Shown: piece by piece, positions 25,469 to 35,163 of the stretch
How positions within the stretch are numbered: the first letter of the stretch is position 1
How the letters are laid out: each line of letters opens with the position of its first letter
NCBI RefSeq assembly: GCF_007859205.1
Contig: NZ_VOHP01000002.1
Coordinates: forward strand, 109,534 to 173,533
DNA from: Streptococcus sp. sy004
Lineage (GTDB): Bacteria; Bacillota; Bacilli; Lactobacillales; Streptococcaceae
DNA: 64,000 bases
Direction: 5' to 3'
Notes under the pieces: generated by a model
The model's input: only the letters and a program-made list of their open reading frames with translations
Databases searched by the model: none
Told to the model about the DNA's origin: nothing
Translations under genes and position numbers: made by a program

Positions 25469-25639
25469 ATGAATACATTAGAAACGTTAAATCATGTCAA
25501 TACAAATGTTTTAAATCTTTCAGATCAGGAATTGATGAAAGTGGAAGGTGGTATTCTTCCAATTGCTGTAGCAGCAACAATTATTTCTGGTTCAGCTTTT
25601 GCTGGTTTTAGTGCAGGAATTGCTGTTGGTTTATCATAA
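25469..25639 (+). CDS. Class II bacteriocin precursor with double-glycine leader (peptide 1)
   Basis: A 56-residue precursor. The leader is 28 residues, with the typical NLSDQELMKVEGG end, cut after Gly28. The predicted mature peptide is 28 residues (ILPIAVAATIISGSAFAGFS then AGIAVGLS), almost fully hydrophobic, with overlapping GxxxG motifs (GFSAG, GIAVG) as in two-peptide class IIb bacteriocins. AAGGAG precedes the ATG. Export would need a ComAB/BlpAB-type peptidase transporter, which is not in this window. Confidence 0.88.
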   Translation: MNTLETLNHVNTNVLNLSDQELMKVEGGILPIAVAATIISGSAFAGFSAGIAVGLS

Positions 25640-25665
25640 AATAAACATTAATTAAGAGGTGCATT

Positions 25666-25761
25666 ATGACAAAAGAGATTAAGCCAAATATTTCAGCAGT
25701 GATTATTGCTGTAGCATCATGGATTGGATTACTTGTAGGTGTGTTTTTGGGATTAAATTAA
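25666..25761 (+). CDS. 31-residue hydrophobic peptide between the two bacteriocin genes
   Basis: MTKEIKPN is followed by a single membrane segment (about 9-30) ending GVFLGLN. It has no double-glycine leader. AGAGG precedes the ATG by 6 bases. Its place between two precursors suggests an immunity or accessory peptide, or a leaderless third component. The assignment is open. Confidence 0.65.
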   Translation: MTKEIKPNISAVIIAVASWIGLLVGVFLGLN

Positions 25762-25797
25762 ATGATTTAAATAACAGGCTCATAAAGGAGTTAAATC

Positions 25798-25950
25798 ATG
25801 GAATTAATGAATAAATTTGAAGAAATGACGACGGAAGAACTTGCAACTGTTGATGGTGGAATGGGCGTTTTGGCAGTTATTGGCTATTCTGTTCTAGCCG
25901 GAACAGGAGTGGGTATTGTCGGCTATGGAGTGGCTAGAATTTTTGGGTAA
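25798..25950 (+). CDS. Class II bacteriocin precursor with double-glycine leader (peptide 2)
   Basis: A 50-residue precursor. The leader MELMNKFEEMTTEELATVDG ends in the Gly-Gly pair at residues 20-21. The mature peptide is 29 residues, glycine-rich, with GTGVG and closely spaced further glycines, and it ends in ARIFG with a positive charge near the C-terminus. It probably forms a two-peptide pore with the product of 25469. AAAGGAG lies 7 bases before the ATG. Confidence 0.88.
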   Translation: MELMNKFEEMTTEELATVDGGMGVLAVIGYSVLAGTGVGIVGYGVARIFG

Positions 25951-25973
25951 ATGATTTATTTTGATAAGAATTT

Positions 25974-26007
25974 AGCAACCTGACTTCCACGTCATGTTGC
26001 TTTTTAT
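25974..26007 (+). terminator. Terminator after the bacteriocin genes
   Basis: AGCAACCTGAC pairs with GTCATGTTGCT (one mismatch), followed by TTTTT. Confidence 0.8.
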
Positions 26008-26131
26008 GGTATGGAAGGTACTGTGACTATTGTGACAGGTCAATCAACATATTTTTATTATTATGTCAATCGATTTTTTAATCAATAAGAAAAGCAACAC
26101 CATAAAAACACGCTATTTTACATTAAAAAAA

Positions 26132-26160
26132 TTGCAATTCTTGAAGTAATGTGGTATCAT
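26132..26160 (+). promoter_or_regulatory. Promoter of rpsB-tsf
   Basis: TTGCAA (26132-26137) and TATCAT (26155-26160) are spaced by 17 bp, with TG one base before the -10 (extended -10). Confidence 0.75.
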
Positions 26161-26166
26161 ATAAAG

Positions 26167-26281
26167 GTCGGTGTTTTCCGATAATACTCATCTCAAATGG
26201 ATTGTGGGTCTGTTGCCGTTATGGTGGATTTGCGAGTTTAAGTTTGGGAGAGGCAAAAACATATTAAAAGGAGAAATACTC
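26167..26281 (+). promoter_or_regulatory. Long 5' leader of rpsB
   Basis: About 115 nt separate the predicted start from rpsB. The leader contains G-rich blocks (GGATTGTGGGTCTGTTGCCG, GTTTGGGAGAGGC) able to fold. Ribosomal S2 operons are often autoregulated by S2 through the leader. Here that is inferred from position only. Confidence 0.4.
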
Positions 26282-27049
26282 ATGGCAGTAATTTCAATGA
26301 AACAACTTCTTGAGGCTGGTGTTCACTTTGGTCACCAAACTCGTCGCTGGAATCCTAAGATGGCTAAATACATCTTTACGGAACGTAATGGTATTCACGT
26401 TATCGACCTTCAACAAACTGTAAAATTGGCTGATCAAGCATACGACTTCATGCGTGATGCAGCAGCAAATGATGCAGTTGTTTTGTTTGTTGGAACGAAA
26501 AAACAAGCAGCAGAAGCTGTAGCAGAAGAAGCAACTCGTGCAGGTCAATACTTTATCAACCATCGTTGGTTGGGTGGAACCCTTACTAACTGGGGAACAA
26601 TTCAAAAACGTATTGCACGCCTTAAAGAAATCAAACGTATGGAAGAAGAAGGAACTTTTGACCTACTTCCTAAGAAAGAAGTTGCACTTCTTAACAAACA
26701 ACGTGCTCGTCTTGAGAAATTCTTGGGTGGTATCGAAGATATGCCACGCATTCCAGATGTAATGTACGTTGTTGACCCACATAAAGAACAAATCGCTGTT
26801 AAAGAAGCTAAAAAACTTGGTATTCCAGTTGTAGCTATGGTTGATACAAACGCTGATCCAGATGATATCGATGTAATCATCCCAGCTAACGATGATGCAA
26901 TCCGTGCTGTTAAATTGATTACAGCTAAATTGGCTGATGCTATCATCGAAGGTCGTCAAGGTGAGGATGCAGTTGTTGAATTTGAAACAGCAGCAGAAGC
27001 TGATTCAATCGAAGAAATCGTTGAAGTTGTTGAAGGCGACAACGCTTAA
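26282..27049 (+). CDS. rpsB: 30S ribosomal protein uS2
   Basis: A 255-residue uS2 with the family start [20 protein letters not shown] and core [11 protein letters not shown]. It is needed late in small-subunit assembly. I used the ATG at 26282, after AAAAGGAG; a 37-residue longer reading runs through the leader and is not conserved. It is followed by tsf after a partial terminator. Confidence 0.97.
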   Translation: MAVISMKQLLEAGVHFGHQTRRWNPKMAKYIFTERNGIHVIDLQQTVKLADQAYDFMRDAAANDAVVLFVGTKKQAAEAVAEEATRAGQYFINHRWLGGTLTNWGTIQKRIARLKEIKRMEEEGTFDLLPKKEVALLNKQRARLEKFLGGIEDMPRIPDVMYVVDPHKEQIAVKEAKKLGIPVVAMVDTNADPDDIDVIIPANDDAIRAVKLITAKLADAIIEGRQGEDAVVEFETAAEADSIEEIVEVVEGDNA

Positions 27050-27078
27050 TCAGCTCGATAAAATTTGAAATTAGACCA

Positions 27079-27114
27079 AACGGGGCAAAGCTAACCGCTC
27101 TGTCTCCGTTTTTT
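27079..27114 (+). terminator. Attenuating hairpin between rpsB and tsf
   Basis: AACGGGGCAAAGC and GCTCTGTCTCCGTT pair imperfectly and lead into six Ts. It probably lowers tsf expression relative to rpsB rather than ending the operon. Confidence 0.6.
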
Positions 27115-27141
27115 ATTGAAACAATATTTGGAGGATGAAAA

Positions 27142-28179
27142 ATGGCAATTACAGCAGCTCTCGTAAAAGAATTGCGTGAAAAATCAGGTGCTGGCGTTAT
27201 GGACGCTAAGAAAGCCCTTGTTGAAACTGATGGTGACATTGATAAAGCGATTGAATTGCTTCGTGAAAAAGGAATGGCTAAGGCAGCTAAAAAAGCTGAC
27301 CGTGTAGCGGCTGAAGGTTTGACAGGTGTTTATGTTAACGGTAATGTTGCAGCAGTTGTTGAAGTGAATGCTGAAACAGACTTCGTTGCTAAAAATGCTC
27401 AATTCGTTGAGTTGGTTAACACAACAGCTAAAGTTATCGCAGAAGGTCAACCTGCTGACAATGAAGCAGCTCTTAAATTGGTAATGCCTTCAGGTGAAAC
27501 GCTTGAGGAAGCTTATGTGAACGCAACTGCAACAATCGGTGAAAAAATTTCATTCCGTCGTTTTGCCTTGGTTGAAAAAACAGACGCTCAAGCCTTTGGT
27601 GCTTACCAACATAATGGTGGTCGTATCGGTGTTATCACTGTTATCGAAGGTGGTGACGAAACACTTGCTAAACAAGTATCAATGCACGTTGCAGCAATGA
27701 AACCAACTGTTTTGTCTTACACTGAACTTGACCCACAATTTGTTAAAGATGAGTTGGCTCAATTGAACCATAAGATTGAACAAGATAATGAAAGTCGTGC
27801 GATGGTTGACAAACCAGCTCTTCCACTTCTTCAATATGGTTCAAAAGCTCAATTGACTGATGAAGTCATTGCTCAAGCAGAAGAAAGCATCAAGGCTGAA
27901 TTGGCGGCAGAAGGTAAACCAGAGCAAATCTGGGATAAAATCTTGCCAGGTAAAATGGATCGCTTCATGCTTGACAATACACAAGTTGACCAAGCTTACA
28001 CACTTCTTGCACAAGTTTATATCATGGACGACAGCAAGACAGTTGAAGCTTACCTTGAGTCAGTAAATGCTAAGGCTGTTTCATTTGCTCGTTTTGAAGT
28101 AGGTGAAGGCATCGAGAAAGCATCTAACGACTTTGAAGCAGAAGTTGCAGCAACTATGGCAGCAGCCCTAAATAACTAG
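27142..28179 (+). CDS. tsf: Translation elongation factor Ts
   Basis: A 345-residue EF-Ts, the nucleotide exchange factor of EF-Tu. The N-terminal UBA-like segment [18 protein letters not shown] and the TDFVAKN motif that contacts EF-Tu (about residues 79-85) are present. The ATG follows GGAGG. Ordinary member of the rpsB-tsf operon. Confidence 0.97.
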   Translation: MAITAALVKELREKSGAGVMDAKKALVETDGDIDKAIELLREKGMAKAAKKADRVAAEGLTGVYVNGNVAAVVEVNAETDFVAKNAQFVELVNTTAKVIAEGQPADNEAALKLVMPSGETLEEAYVNATATIGEKISFRRFALVEKTDAQAFGAYQHNGGRIGVITVIEGGDETLAKQVSMHVAAMKPTVLSYTELDPQFVKDELAQLNHKIEQDNESRAMVDKPALPLLQYGSKAQLTDEVIAQAEESIKAELAAEGKPEQIWDKILPGKMDRFMLDNTQVDQAYTLLAQVYIMDDSKTVEAYLESVNAKAVSFARFEVGEGIEKASNDFEAEVAATMAAALNN

Positions 28180-28187
28180 GAAAACTA

Positions 28188-28217
28188 AAAGTTCTAGCTT
28201 AGCTAGGACTTTTTGAT
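28188..28217 (+). terminator. Terminator after tsf
   Basis: AAAGTTCTAGCT and AGCTAGGACTTT form a near-perfect palindrome, followed by TTTT. Confidence 0.8.
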
Positions 28218-28220
28218 TTA

Positions 28221-28267
28221 TTGGCGTAAAATACGAATTTATGATAGAATAGTCAAATAAGGTCAAG
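28221..28267 (+). promoter_or_regulatory. ctsR-clpC promoter with CtsR operator
   Basis: TTGGCG (28221-28226) and TAGAAT (28245-28250) are spaced by 18 bp. The heptad pair AGTCAAA-TAA-GGTCAAG at 28251-28267 matches the CtsR box (RGTCAAANANRGTCAAA) with one mismatch. It covers the transcription start, predicting autorepression relieved by heat. Confidence 0.85.
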
Positions 28268-28286
28268 TTCTTAGAAAGAGGGACGT

Positions 28287-28745
28287 ATGGTAAATAAAAG
28301 CACATCTGATAATATTGAAGAATACATAAAGAAAATATTACTCCAAGAAGGAATTGCTGAAATTCGTCGTTCTAGCTTGGCAGATTTTTTTCAAGTTGTC
28401 CCTAGTCAGATTAACTATGTCATTAAAACTCGTTTTACCGAAAATCGTGGTTACATGGTAGAAAGTAAGCGTGGTGGTGGTGGCTATATTCGAATTGCCA
28501 AGGTCACTTTTTCAGATAAACATAAATTGTTGAGTAATCTGAGAGAATCTCTAGGACTGAGAGTTAGTCAAACAGTTTTTGCGGATTTGATACAGTATCT
28601 TTTTGATGAAAAAATCATTAGTCAACGTGAAGGTGAAATGCTATTAGCAACCAGTTGTGATGAAGTGTTAGGTCAAGATGCTCCAGCAATTCGTGCACGT
28701 ATGTTAGACAAACTATTACAACGATTAGATAGAAAAGGACAATAA
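28287..28745 (+). CDS. ctsR: Heat-shock repressor CtsR
   Basis: A 152-residue winged-helix repressor of clp genes. The DNA-binding part includes SSLADFFQVVPSQINYVIKT and the wing RGGGGYIRI, whose glycine-rich tip acts as thermosensor in the family. It represses its own operon through the box at 28251. The partner gene clpC begins within 4 bp. As usual in streptococci, no mcsA/mcsB genes intervene. Confidence 0.96.
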   Translation: MVNKSTSDNIEEYIKKILLQEGIAEIRRSSLADFFQVVPSQINYVIKTRFTENRGYMVESKRGGGGYIRIAKVTFSDKHKLLSNLRESLGLRVSQTVFADLIQYLFDEKIISQREGEMLLATSCDEVLGQDAPAIRARMLDKLLQRLDRKGQ

Positions 28746-28748
28746 TAA

Positions 28749-31199
28749 GTGATGACACATCAGTATTCACTAAAAATGCAGGAAATTTTTGGCTTGGGTC
28801 AATTTATTGCGGTCAGTTTTAAGAGTAAATTTTTAGAAAGTTGGCATATTCTTTTGGCAATGACCGCAACAGAAGGTTCTGTTGCTGCACTTAGTTTTTT
28901 AGAATATGATCAAGAAGTTCCTCTTGAGCGTTATCAAGATGCCGCGATTGAAATGATAGGACAAGAACCTGAGGAAGCGAATCTTGGTTTTTCTTTTGTG
29001 CCTCAATCTCAAGCCTTGAGTCGTCTGTTGGATTATGCTAGTGAGATTTGTGCAGTGACCTCAAACAAAGAGATTGGTTCAGAGCATGTCTTGGAAGCAA
29101 TTTTACTAAGTGAGGATACAGTTGCTTTTAGATTGCTGCAATTGGTTGGTTTTGATCGTAATGTTGAACAAGGTGAAATGGTTAAAATCCATGATTTGCG
29201 AAAGACTGTTGAAGCCTATGCTGGCTTTACTAAGGATCAGATCAAAGCAATTCGTGAGTTAAAGGTACCAAAAAAAGCTAAAAAAGGTGGCTTTTCAGAG
29301 ATGATGAAGCCAGTGTCAACGGCAGGTGAATTAGAAGAGTTTACTCGTGATTTAACAGCTTTAGCTCAAGCAGGTAGGCTGGATCCAGTTATTGGTCGTC
29401 AAGAAGAAATTACTCGCATGATTCGTGTGCTTAGTCGTAAAAGCAAGAACAATCCTGTTCTCGTTGGTGAAGCGGGAGTGGGTAAAACCGCTTTAGCTTA
29501 TGGTTTGGCACAACGTATTGTGGCAGGTGAAATTTCTTATGAATTACAAGATTTTCGTGTTTTAGAATTAGATATGATGACCGTTTTGGCTGGAACTCGT
29601 TTTCGTGGTGATTTTGAAGAACGCATGAATAAGATTATTGCGGATGTTGAGACAGACGGCAAGATCATTCTTTTTATTGATGAGCTGCATACCATTATGG
29701 GTTCAGGTAGTGGCATGGAAGGTACTTTAGATGCGGCAAATATTCTTAAGCCAGCTCTTTCTCGTGGGTATCTTCGTTTGGTAGGGGCAACTACTCAAGA
29801 TGAATATCAAAAACATATTGAAAAAGATGCGGCACTTTCTCGTCGTTTTGCTAAGATTACTTTGGAAGAGCCAAGCATTGAAGAAGCTTATCAGATTCTT
29901 TTAGGTGTTAAAGAAACTTATGAAAGTTATCATCGGGTTGTTTTATCTGATGATGTGGTGTTAACAGCTGTTAAGGCAGCCCACCGTTACCTAACAAGCA
30001 AGAGATTACCTGATTCGGCCTTGGATTTGTTGGATGAAACCAGTGCAACTGTCCAAACCATGATTAAAAAAGAATTAGGTAGTCATTTAACGGCTTTAGA
30101 TCAGGCCTTTTTAGCGGCAGATATGAAACAAGCTAAGGCTCTATTTAAGCAAGTAGATAAGCAAGATAAGTTGATGAAGCCAATTGAAGTGACATCAGTT
30201 GATGTGATGAAAACTTTAAGTCGTTTGTCGGGTATCCCTGTTCAAAAATTAAGCCAAGCAGATAACAAACGCTACTTAACTCTCGAAAAAGAGTTGCATA
30301 AGCGAGTGATTGGTCAAGAACAAGCCGTTTCAGCTATTGCTCGTGCCATTCGTCGTAATCAGTCTGGAATCCGAACAGGTAAGCGACCGATTGGCTCTTT
30401 CATGTTTTTGGGGCCGACAGGTGTTGGTAAAACAGAATTGGCTAAGGCCTTGGCTGCCTTATTGTTCGATGATGAATCAGCTCTTATTCGTTTTGACATG
30501 AGTGAATACATGGAAAAATTTGCAGCTAGTCGTTTGAATGGGGCGCCACCAGGTTATGTTGGCTATAATGAAGGTGGAGAGTTGACAGAAAAAGTGAAAA
30601 ATAAACCTTATTCTGTTTTACTTTTTGATGAGATTGAAAAAGCTCATCCAGATGTGTTTAACTTGCTGCTACAAGTTCTAGATGATGGTGTCTTGACAGA
30701 TAGCCGTGGTCGTCGAGTTGATTTTTCAAATACCTTGATTATCATGACCAGTAATTTGGGAGCGACTGCTCTGCGTGATGATAAAACCGTTGGTTTTGGG
30801 GCAAGGGATTTGAGTCAAAACCATACAGCTATGGAAAAACGTATTTTGGAAGAGTTGAAAACGTCTTATCGTCCAGAATTTTTGAATCGTATTGATGACA
30901 AATTGGTTTTCCATAGTTTGACGGAAGATAATCTTTTTGCGATTGCTAAATTGTTGATTCAGCCTTTGGTAGTTCATCTAGCAGAACAAAATATTGTGCT
31001 TAAAGTCCAACCTGCTGCCTTGAAACATTTGGCTAAAGATGGTTATGATGTGGAGATGGGAGCTCGCCCTCTACGACGTACTATTCAAACTCAGGTGGAA
31101 GATAGGCTGGCAGAATTGATTCTAGGCGGAGAGTTAACGGCTGGTCAAACGCTGAAAGTTGGCTTGAGCAAGAATAAATTAAAATTTGATATCGTATAG
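28749..31199 (+). CDS. clpC: ATP-dependent Clp protease ATP-binding subunit ClpC
   Basis: An 816-residue Hsp100 unfoldase that feeds substrates to ClpP. An N-terminal repeat domain (1-150) precedes AAA-1 with Walker A GEAGVGKTA and Walker B ILFIDELHT, a middle region (about 400-470), and AAA-2 with GPTGVGKTE and LLFDEIEKAHPDV. GTG at 28749 is 9 bases after AAAGGA; the following ATG is an alternative. The N-domain is somewhat divergent from bacillar ClpC, as in other streptococci. Confidence 0.95.
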   Translation: MMTHQYSLKMQEIFGLGQFIAVSFKSKFLESWHILLAMTATEGSVAALSFLEYDQEVPLERYQDAAIEMIGQEPEEANLGFSFVPQSQALSRLLDYASEICAVTSNKEIGSEHVLEAILLSEDTVAFRLLQLVGFDRNVEQGEMVKIHDLRKTVEAYAGFTKDQIKAIRELKVPKKAKKGGFSEMMKPVSTAGELEEFTRDLTALAQAGRLDPVIGRQEEITRMIRVLSRKSKNNPVLVGEAGVGKTALAYGLAQRIVAGEISYELQDFRVLELDMMTVLAGTRFRGDFEERMNKIIADVETDGKIILFIDELHTIMGSGSGMEGTLDAANILKPALSRGYLRLVGATTQDEYQKHIEKDAALSRRFAKITLEEPSIEEAYQILLGVKETYESYHRVVLSDDVVLTAVKAAHRYLTSKRLPDSALDLLDETSATVQTMIKKELGSHLTALDQAFLAADMKQAKALFKQVDKQDKLMKPIEVTSVDVMKTLSRLSGIPVQKLSQADNKRYLTLEKELHKRVIGQEQAVSAIARAIRRNQSGIRTGKRPIGSFMFLGPTGVGKTELAKALAALLFDDESALIRFDMSEYMEKFAASRLNGAPPGYVGYNEGGELTEKVKNKPYSVLLFDEIEKAHPDVFNLLLQVLDDGVLTDSRGRRVDFSNTLIIMTSNLGATALRDDKTVGFGARDLSQNHTAMEKRILEELKTSYRPEFLNRIDDKLVFHSLTEDNLFAIAKLLIQPLVVHLAEQNIVLKVQPAALKHLAKDGYDVEMGARPLRRTIQTQVEDRLAELILGGELTAGQTLKVGLSKNKLKFDIV

Positions 31200-31201
31200 G
31201 T

Positions 31202-31231
31202 AAAAACTGGGATGCTATCCCAGTTTTTTTG
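31202..31231 (+). terminator. Terminator after clpC
   Basis: AAAACTGGGAT and ATCCCAGTTTT form a perfect stem around GCT, followed by a T run. Confidence 0.9.
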
Positions 31232-31256
31232 TGATAAGTATGTTGTTCTAAACTAG

Positions 31257-31284
31257 AAAAAGAGTGCCAAGTGGCACTCTTTTG
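31257..31284. terminator. Second hairpin in the clpC-dusB gap
   Basis: AGAGTGCCA and TGGCACTCT pair around AG, with A and T runs on either side. It can act on either strand, probably as the end of the minus-strand dusB unit. Confidence 0.75.
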
Positions 31285-31360
31285 GAGATCTATGAAAAAC
31301 AAATAATATTTCGGATGAGCTTAGTATAAGTGATGAAACTTAAGTCTAACTAAAACTAAC

Positions 31361-32341
31361 CTACCGACGCGCTGAAGCAAAAATCTCATCAACTTCTGCT
31401 AAACTTTCTGCACGAGAAACAGCCCCACGGATCTTGGCAGCTCCTGACGTTCCTCGCAGATAGTGTGGTGCAAGCCCACGAAATTCACGAACGGCAATGT
31501 GCTCGCCTTTAAGTTTAACAAGGCGACGTAGGTGTTCATAGGCGATGTCCAATTTCTTTTCAAAAGGTAAATCTGGTAGGATTTCCCCTGTTTCAAAATA
31601 GTGGTTGATCTGAGTGAAGATGTAAGGGTTGTTCATGGCAGCTCGGCCAATCATAACAGCGTCGGCACCGATTTCCTCAATCATAAATTTAGCTTCTTCA
31701 ACGCTACGAATGTCTCCATTAGCCATAAAAGGAATCTTAGTTAGGGCTTTGGCAACCTTGGCTAAGGTTTCGTGGTCACAAGTGCCAGTGTACATCTGTT
31801 CGCGTGTGCGTCCGTGCATGGCAAGGGCAGACACACCAGCAGATTCGGCAGCAAGTGCGTTTTCAACTGCTAAAGAAGCGTCAGCCCAACCTGTTCGCAT
31901 TTTGACCGTTAGAGGAATGTCAAGCACAGATTGAACCTTGTTGATAACAGAATAAATTTTTTCAGGGTCTTTGAGCCATTTAGCACCAGCTTCATTTTTA
32001 ACAATCTTATTCACAGGGCATCCCATGTTGATGTCAACAATATCTGTTTTGGTATTTTCTTGGATGAATTCGGCTGCACGAGCTAGACTGTCGCCGTCAC
32101 TACCAAATAGCTGAATAGAAACTGGATTTTCCCCATCTTCGATATGAAGCATGTGCAAGGTTTTTTCATTGTTGTACTGGATTCCTTTGTCTGACACCAT
32201 TTCCATAACGACTAGACCAGCACCAAATTCCTTCGCGATGGTACGAAAGGCAGAGTTAGTCACGCCAGCCATTGGGGCAAGTACTGTCCGATGAGGGATT
32301 TCTACATTGCCAATCATAAATGATGAATTAAGCTTTGTCAT
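31361..32341 (-). CDS. dusB: tRNA-dihydrouridine synthase DusB
   Basis: A 326-residue flavoenzyme reducing uridine to dihydrouridine in tRNA. It is an FMN-binding TIM barrel with [12 protein letters not shown] (catalytic Cys), VKMRTGW and GDIRSVEEA, plus a C-terminal helical tRNA-binding domain with [13 protein letters not shown]. Its start overlaps the end of hslO by 14 bp, so the pair is coupled; this hslO-dusB order is common in streptococci. Confidence 0.95.
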   Translation of the reverse strand: MTKLNSSFMIGNVEIPHRTVLAPMAGVTNSAFRTIAKEFGAGLVVMEMVSDKGIQYNNEKTLHMLHIEDGENPVSIQLFGSDGDSLARAAEFIQENTKTDIVDINMGCPVNKIVKNEAGAKWLKDPEKIYSVINKVQSVLDIPLTVKMRTGWADASLAVENALAAESAGVSALAMHGRTREQMYTGTCDHETLAKVAKALTKIPFMANGDIRSVEEAKFMIEEIGADAVMIGRAAMNNPYIFTQINHYFETGEILPDLPFEKKLDIAYEHLRRLVKLKGEHIAVREFRGLAPHYLRGTSGAAKIRGAVSRAESLAEVDEIFASARR

Positions 32342-33200
32342 TGATTAAATTCTCCAAATCTGTTTCGGTAAAGTAATAATTTGTGCCACAGAATTGACAG
32401 TTGATTTCTGCTCCGTGGTCTTCGTCTTTCATCTCTTGTAAATCTGTTTTTGGCAGGGTGATGAGGGCTTGCTCAAAACGCTCTCTAGAGCAATCACAAA
32501 CAAAAGCAAGCTCGCTTTCTGTAAGACGCTTGTATTCGTCTTCGCCGTAAATGGCATCGAGCAGAGCAGTCAGGGGATCTTCTGCAGCTAGTAGATTTGA
32601 GATAGCAGGCATAGATTGAATACGGTCTTCATAACGCTTGATTTCAGTTTCGGGTGCACCAGGTAAAACTTGTAGCATAAAGCCACCTGCAACTTTTACT
32701 TGATCCTGTTCATCAAGCAAAACATTAAGCCCAACAGCAGAAGGAGTTTGCTCGCTCTCTGTCAAATAATAGGCCAAATCTTCGCCGATTTCTCCACTAA
32801 TCAAAGGAGTGGTTGAGGTATAAGGATTACCGGTTCCGTAGTCAACAATGGTAATAAAATGCCCTTGTCCCATAAAAGGACCGACCAGCACTTCGCCTGT
32901 GGCAGTTTTTTTGATGTCAACGCCCTTGTTTTGAATATAACCTTTGACCTGTCCTTTGGTATTAGCGACGGAAATGACATGGCCAAAAGAACTATTACCA
33001 ATAACTTTGACGGTCACTTTACTATCACCTTTTTGATTGGCCGCTAAAATAAGGTTGGCAATTAAGGTGCGTCCTAAAGCCACAGTAGAGCTAGCTTGTG
33101 TTTGATGTTTTTCTTGGGCAGTACGGACTGTTTCGGTACAATCAAGCACGAAAGCACGGAAATAGCCAGAACTTGCTATTGATTTAACTATTTTATCCAT
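32328..33200 (-). CDS. hslO: Redox-regulated chaperone Hsp33
   Basis: A 290-residue chaperone activated by oxidation. The four zinc-binding cysteines of the C-terminal redox switch are present as CDC and CQFC, separated by about 30 residues. The start [17 protein letters not shown] is typical. It protects unfolding proteins during oxidative stress when the cysteines form disulphides. First gene of the hslO-dusB pair. Confidence 0.95.
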   Translation of the reverse strand: MDKIVKSIASSGYFRAFVLDCTETVRTAQEKHQTQASSTVALGRTLIANLILAANQKGDSKVTVKVIGNSSFGHVISVANTKGQVKGYIQNKGVDIKKTATGEVLVGPFMGQGHFITIVDYGTGNPYTSTTPLISGEIGEDLAYYLTESEQTPSAVGLNVLLDEQDQVKVAGGFMLQVLPGAPETEIKRYEDRIQSMPAISNLLAAEDPLTALLDAIYGEDEYKRLTESELAFVCDCSRERFEQALITLPKTDLQEMKDEDHGAEINCQFCGTNYYFTETDLENLINDKA

Positions 33201-33310
33201 TTTTTCATTATATCATAAAGGTTAAAAAATAAGTGAGAAAAGGAATTCTTTTGACAGACTTCTTATGATGAGGTTATATTGGTTTTAATCTTATTGCGAG
33301 GAGAAAGAGT

Positions 33311-33955
33311 GTGTTCAAGTTAACTCAAGACGGAAAACTAGAGATTAATTGCCAAAAACAAGCCAGAGTTGTTTTGATAGTTGAGGGCGAAAGTCAAGGA
33401 TTTTTAGTTAGTCCACCTCTTGCAAATGAGCGAATAGTTAATCTTGGAGTGTCTTCTAACGGAGAATTGCTTGAGTTGCTAGATGCCCACTTATTGTTAG
33501 TCAAACAGGGGAAGTGTCTTTTGATGACGTCTGATTTGCAACAGACTAGATTCAGATTGGCAGATTTTTGGTCGGCGGATCAGCGTTATCTTGTGACGAA
33601 AGATGGCAGTTGTGTGGATTTAGTTGTGGATCAAAAATGGCCTGAGCATATTTATGGTGATGTGGTTGATTTGGAAACACGGTGCCTACATTATCATAGT
33701 GCTAGGGACATCGTGGCACTTAGGTGTTTTTCTTGTCGTCGTTACTATCCGTGTTACCATTGCCATGACACCTATGAGCAACATACTTATCAAGCCTACT
33801 CTAGTCAATCAGAAGATGAGGTTGTTTTTTGTGGAGCTTGTCAGATAGGTATGACAGCTCTGGCTTATCGTCAGGGGAAAAGTGTCTGTCCTAATTGTTC
33901 TGCAGCGTTTAACCCGGCCTGTAAGGAACATGAGAGTATTTATTTTAGTGATTAA
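33311..33955 (+). CDS. CHY zinc-finger protein with an N-terminal extension
   Basis: A 214-residue protein. Residues about 125-210 form a CHY zinc finger: CLHYHSARDIVALRCFSC, then CYHCH, CGAC and CPNCSAAFNPAC, with enough Cys/His for about three zinc ions. The first 120 residues are beta-rich and unfamiliar (MFKLTQDGKLEINCQ). Eukaryotic CHY proteins act in redox/zinc handling (Hot13) or ubiquitination; bacterial roles are unknown. It starts with GTG after GAGGAG. Divergent from hslO, a redox chaperone, which may be chance. Confidence 0.78.
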   Translation: MFKLTQDGKLEINCQKQARVVLIVEGESQGFLVSPPLANERIVNLGVSSNGELLELLDAHLLLVKQGKCLLMTSDLQQTRFRLADFWSADQRYLVTKDGSCVDLVVDQKWPEHIYGDVVDLETRCLHYHSARDIVALRCFSCRRYYPCYHCHDTYEQHTYQAYSSQSEDEVVFCGACQIGMTALAYRQGKSVCPNCSAAFNPACKEHESIYFSD

Positions 33956-34039
33956 GAGTAATAACAATCTTTCTCAAAATTATTAAAAAAATAAAGTATA
34001 AATACTTGACGATAGTCTATATGATTTGATAGAATAATA

Positions 34040-34140
34040 AGCGGTATTGTTTACCCCATTTGAAAGGCCCCGGAACCCTTCAAATAACTTGTGGACTGGA
34101 ACATCCACACTAGTAAACAAAAACGATTCGTATAGGAGAA
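34040..34140 (+). promoter_or_regulatory. Ribosomal protein L13 leader (autoregulatory RNA)
   Basis: The leader before rplM carries the block CCATTTGAAAGGCCCCGGAA, then CCCTTCAAATAACTTG and a TGGACTGGAACATCCAC hairpin. These can fold into the L13-leader type structure known in Firmicutes, used for feedback by L13. The fold is inferred by eye; the promoter -10 is TAGAAT near 34030. Confidence 0.65.
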
Positions 34141-34143
34141 ATC

Positions 34144-34590
34144 ATGAACAAAACAACATACATGGCTAAGCCAGGTGAAGTTGAACGTAAATGGTACGTG
34201 GTTGACGCAACTGATGTACCTCTTGGACGTCTTTCTGCAGTAGTTGCTAGCGTACTTCGAGGTAAAAACAAACCAACTTTCACACCCCACACTGATACAG
34301 GTGATTTTGTCATTGTTATCAACGCTGAAAAAGTTAAATTAACTGGTAAAAAAGCGACTGATAAAATTTACTACACTCACTCATTGTATCCAGGTGGTTT
34401 GAAACAAATCTCTGCAGGTGAGTTGCGTTCTAAAAACGCTGTTCGTTTGATTGAAAAATCAGTTAAAGGCATGCTTCCACATAACACTCTTGGACGTGCT
34501 CAAGGAATGAAATTGAAAGTATTTGTTGGCGGTGAGCATACTCATGCTGCACAACAACCAGAAGTACTTGACATCTCAGGACTTATCTAA
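34144..34590 (+). CDS. rplM: 50S ribosomal protein uL13
   Basis: A 148-residue uL13, an early-assembly large-subunit protein. Family features are [21 protein letters not shown] near the start and MLPHNTLGR with the C-terminal [12 protein letters not shown]. The TAGGAG site precedes the ATG. In operon with rpsI, 21 bp downstream. Confidence 0.97.
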   Translation: MNKTTYMAKPGEVERKWYVVDATDVPLGRLSAVVASVLRGKNKPTFTPHTDTGDFVIVINAEKVKLTGKKATDKIYYTHSLYPGGLKQISAGELRSKNAVRLIEKSVKGMLPHNTLGRAQGMKLKVFVGGEHTHAAQQPEVLDISGLI

Positions 34591-34611
34591 GAGGAAAGGA
34601 GCAAATAAATT

Positions 34612-35004
34612 ATGGCACAAGCACAATATGCAGGTACAGGCCGTCGTAAAAACGCAGTTGCGCGTGTACGTTTGGTTCCAGGTACTGGTAAAATTACTGT
34701 AAACAAAAAAGACGTTGAAGAGTATATTCCACATGCTGATCTTCGTCTTGTTATCAACCAACCTTTTGCGGTAACATCTACTGAAGGTTCATACGATGTT
34801 TTCGTTAACGTTGTTGGTGGTGGTTACGCTGGTCAATCAGGTGCAATTCGTCATGGTATCGCCCGTGCATTGCTTCAAGTTGACCCAGATTTCCGTGATT
34901 CATTGAAACGTGCAGGTCTATTGACTCGTGACGCACGTATGGTTGAACGTAAAAAACCAGGTCTTAAGAAAGCTCGTAAAGCTAGCCAGTTCTCAAAACG
35001 TTAA
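34612..35004 (+). CDS. rpsI: 30S ribosomal protein uS9
   Basis: A 130-residue uS9. Its basic C-terminus ends SQFSKR, whose terminal arginine reaches the P-site tRNA. It contains [14 protein letters not shown] and [19 protein letters not shown]. The 3' end of rpsI is, as I recall, one of the insertion sites used by streptococcal integrative elements. Here it borders foreign-looking DNA from 35065 on, but no duplicated gene end is visible downstream. Confidence 0.97.
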   Translation: MAQAQYAGTGRRKNAVARVRLVPGTGKITVNKKDVEEYIPHADLRLVINQPFAVTSTEGSYDVFVNVVGGGYAGQSGAIRHGIARALLQVDPDFRDSLKRAGLLTRDARMVERKKPGLKKARKASQFSKR

Positions 35005-35029
35005 TCTTTTATTTGGATTATGTTACAGA

Positions 35030-35062
35030 AAAACATTTCTCAGTGTTGAGAGATGTTTTTTT
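35030..35062 (+). terminator. Terminator after rpsI
   Basis: AAACATTTCTC and GAGAGATGTTT pair around AGTGTT, followed by TTTTTT. Confidence 0.88.
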
Positions 35063-35163
35063 ATCAAAATATAAGATAATTGGCTAATTATAATTCAAGT
35101 GAAACTTATTAATAAAGTCAACTGAAGAGACAGTAAATTGATAGAAAGGTTAAGAATTGCCTA

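Noticed and set aside
28229..28240. TACGAATT before ctsR as a ComX cin-box
   Set aside because: One mismatch to the cin-box, but a spaced SigA promoter and a CtsR box explain the region better.
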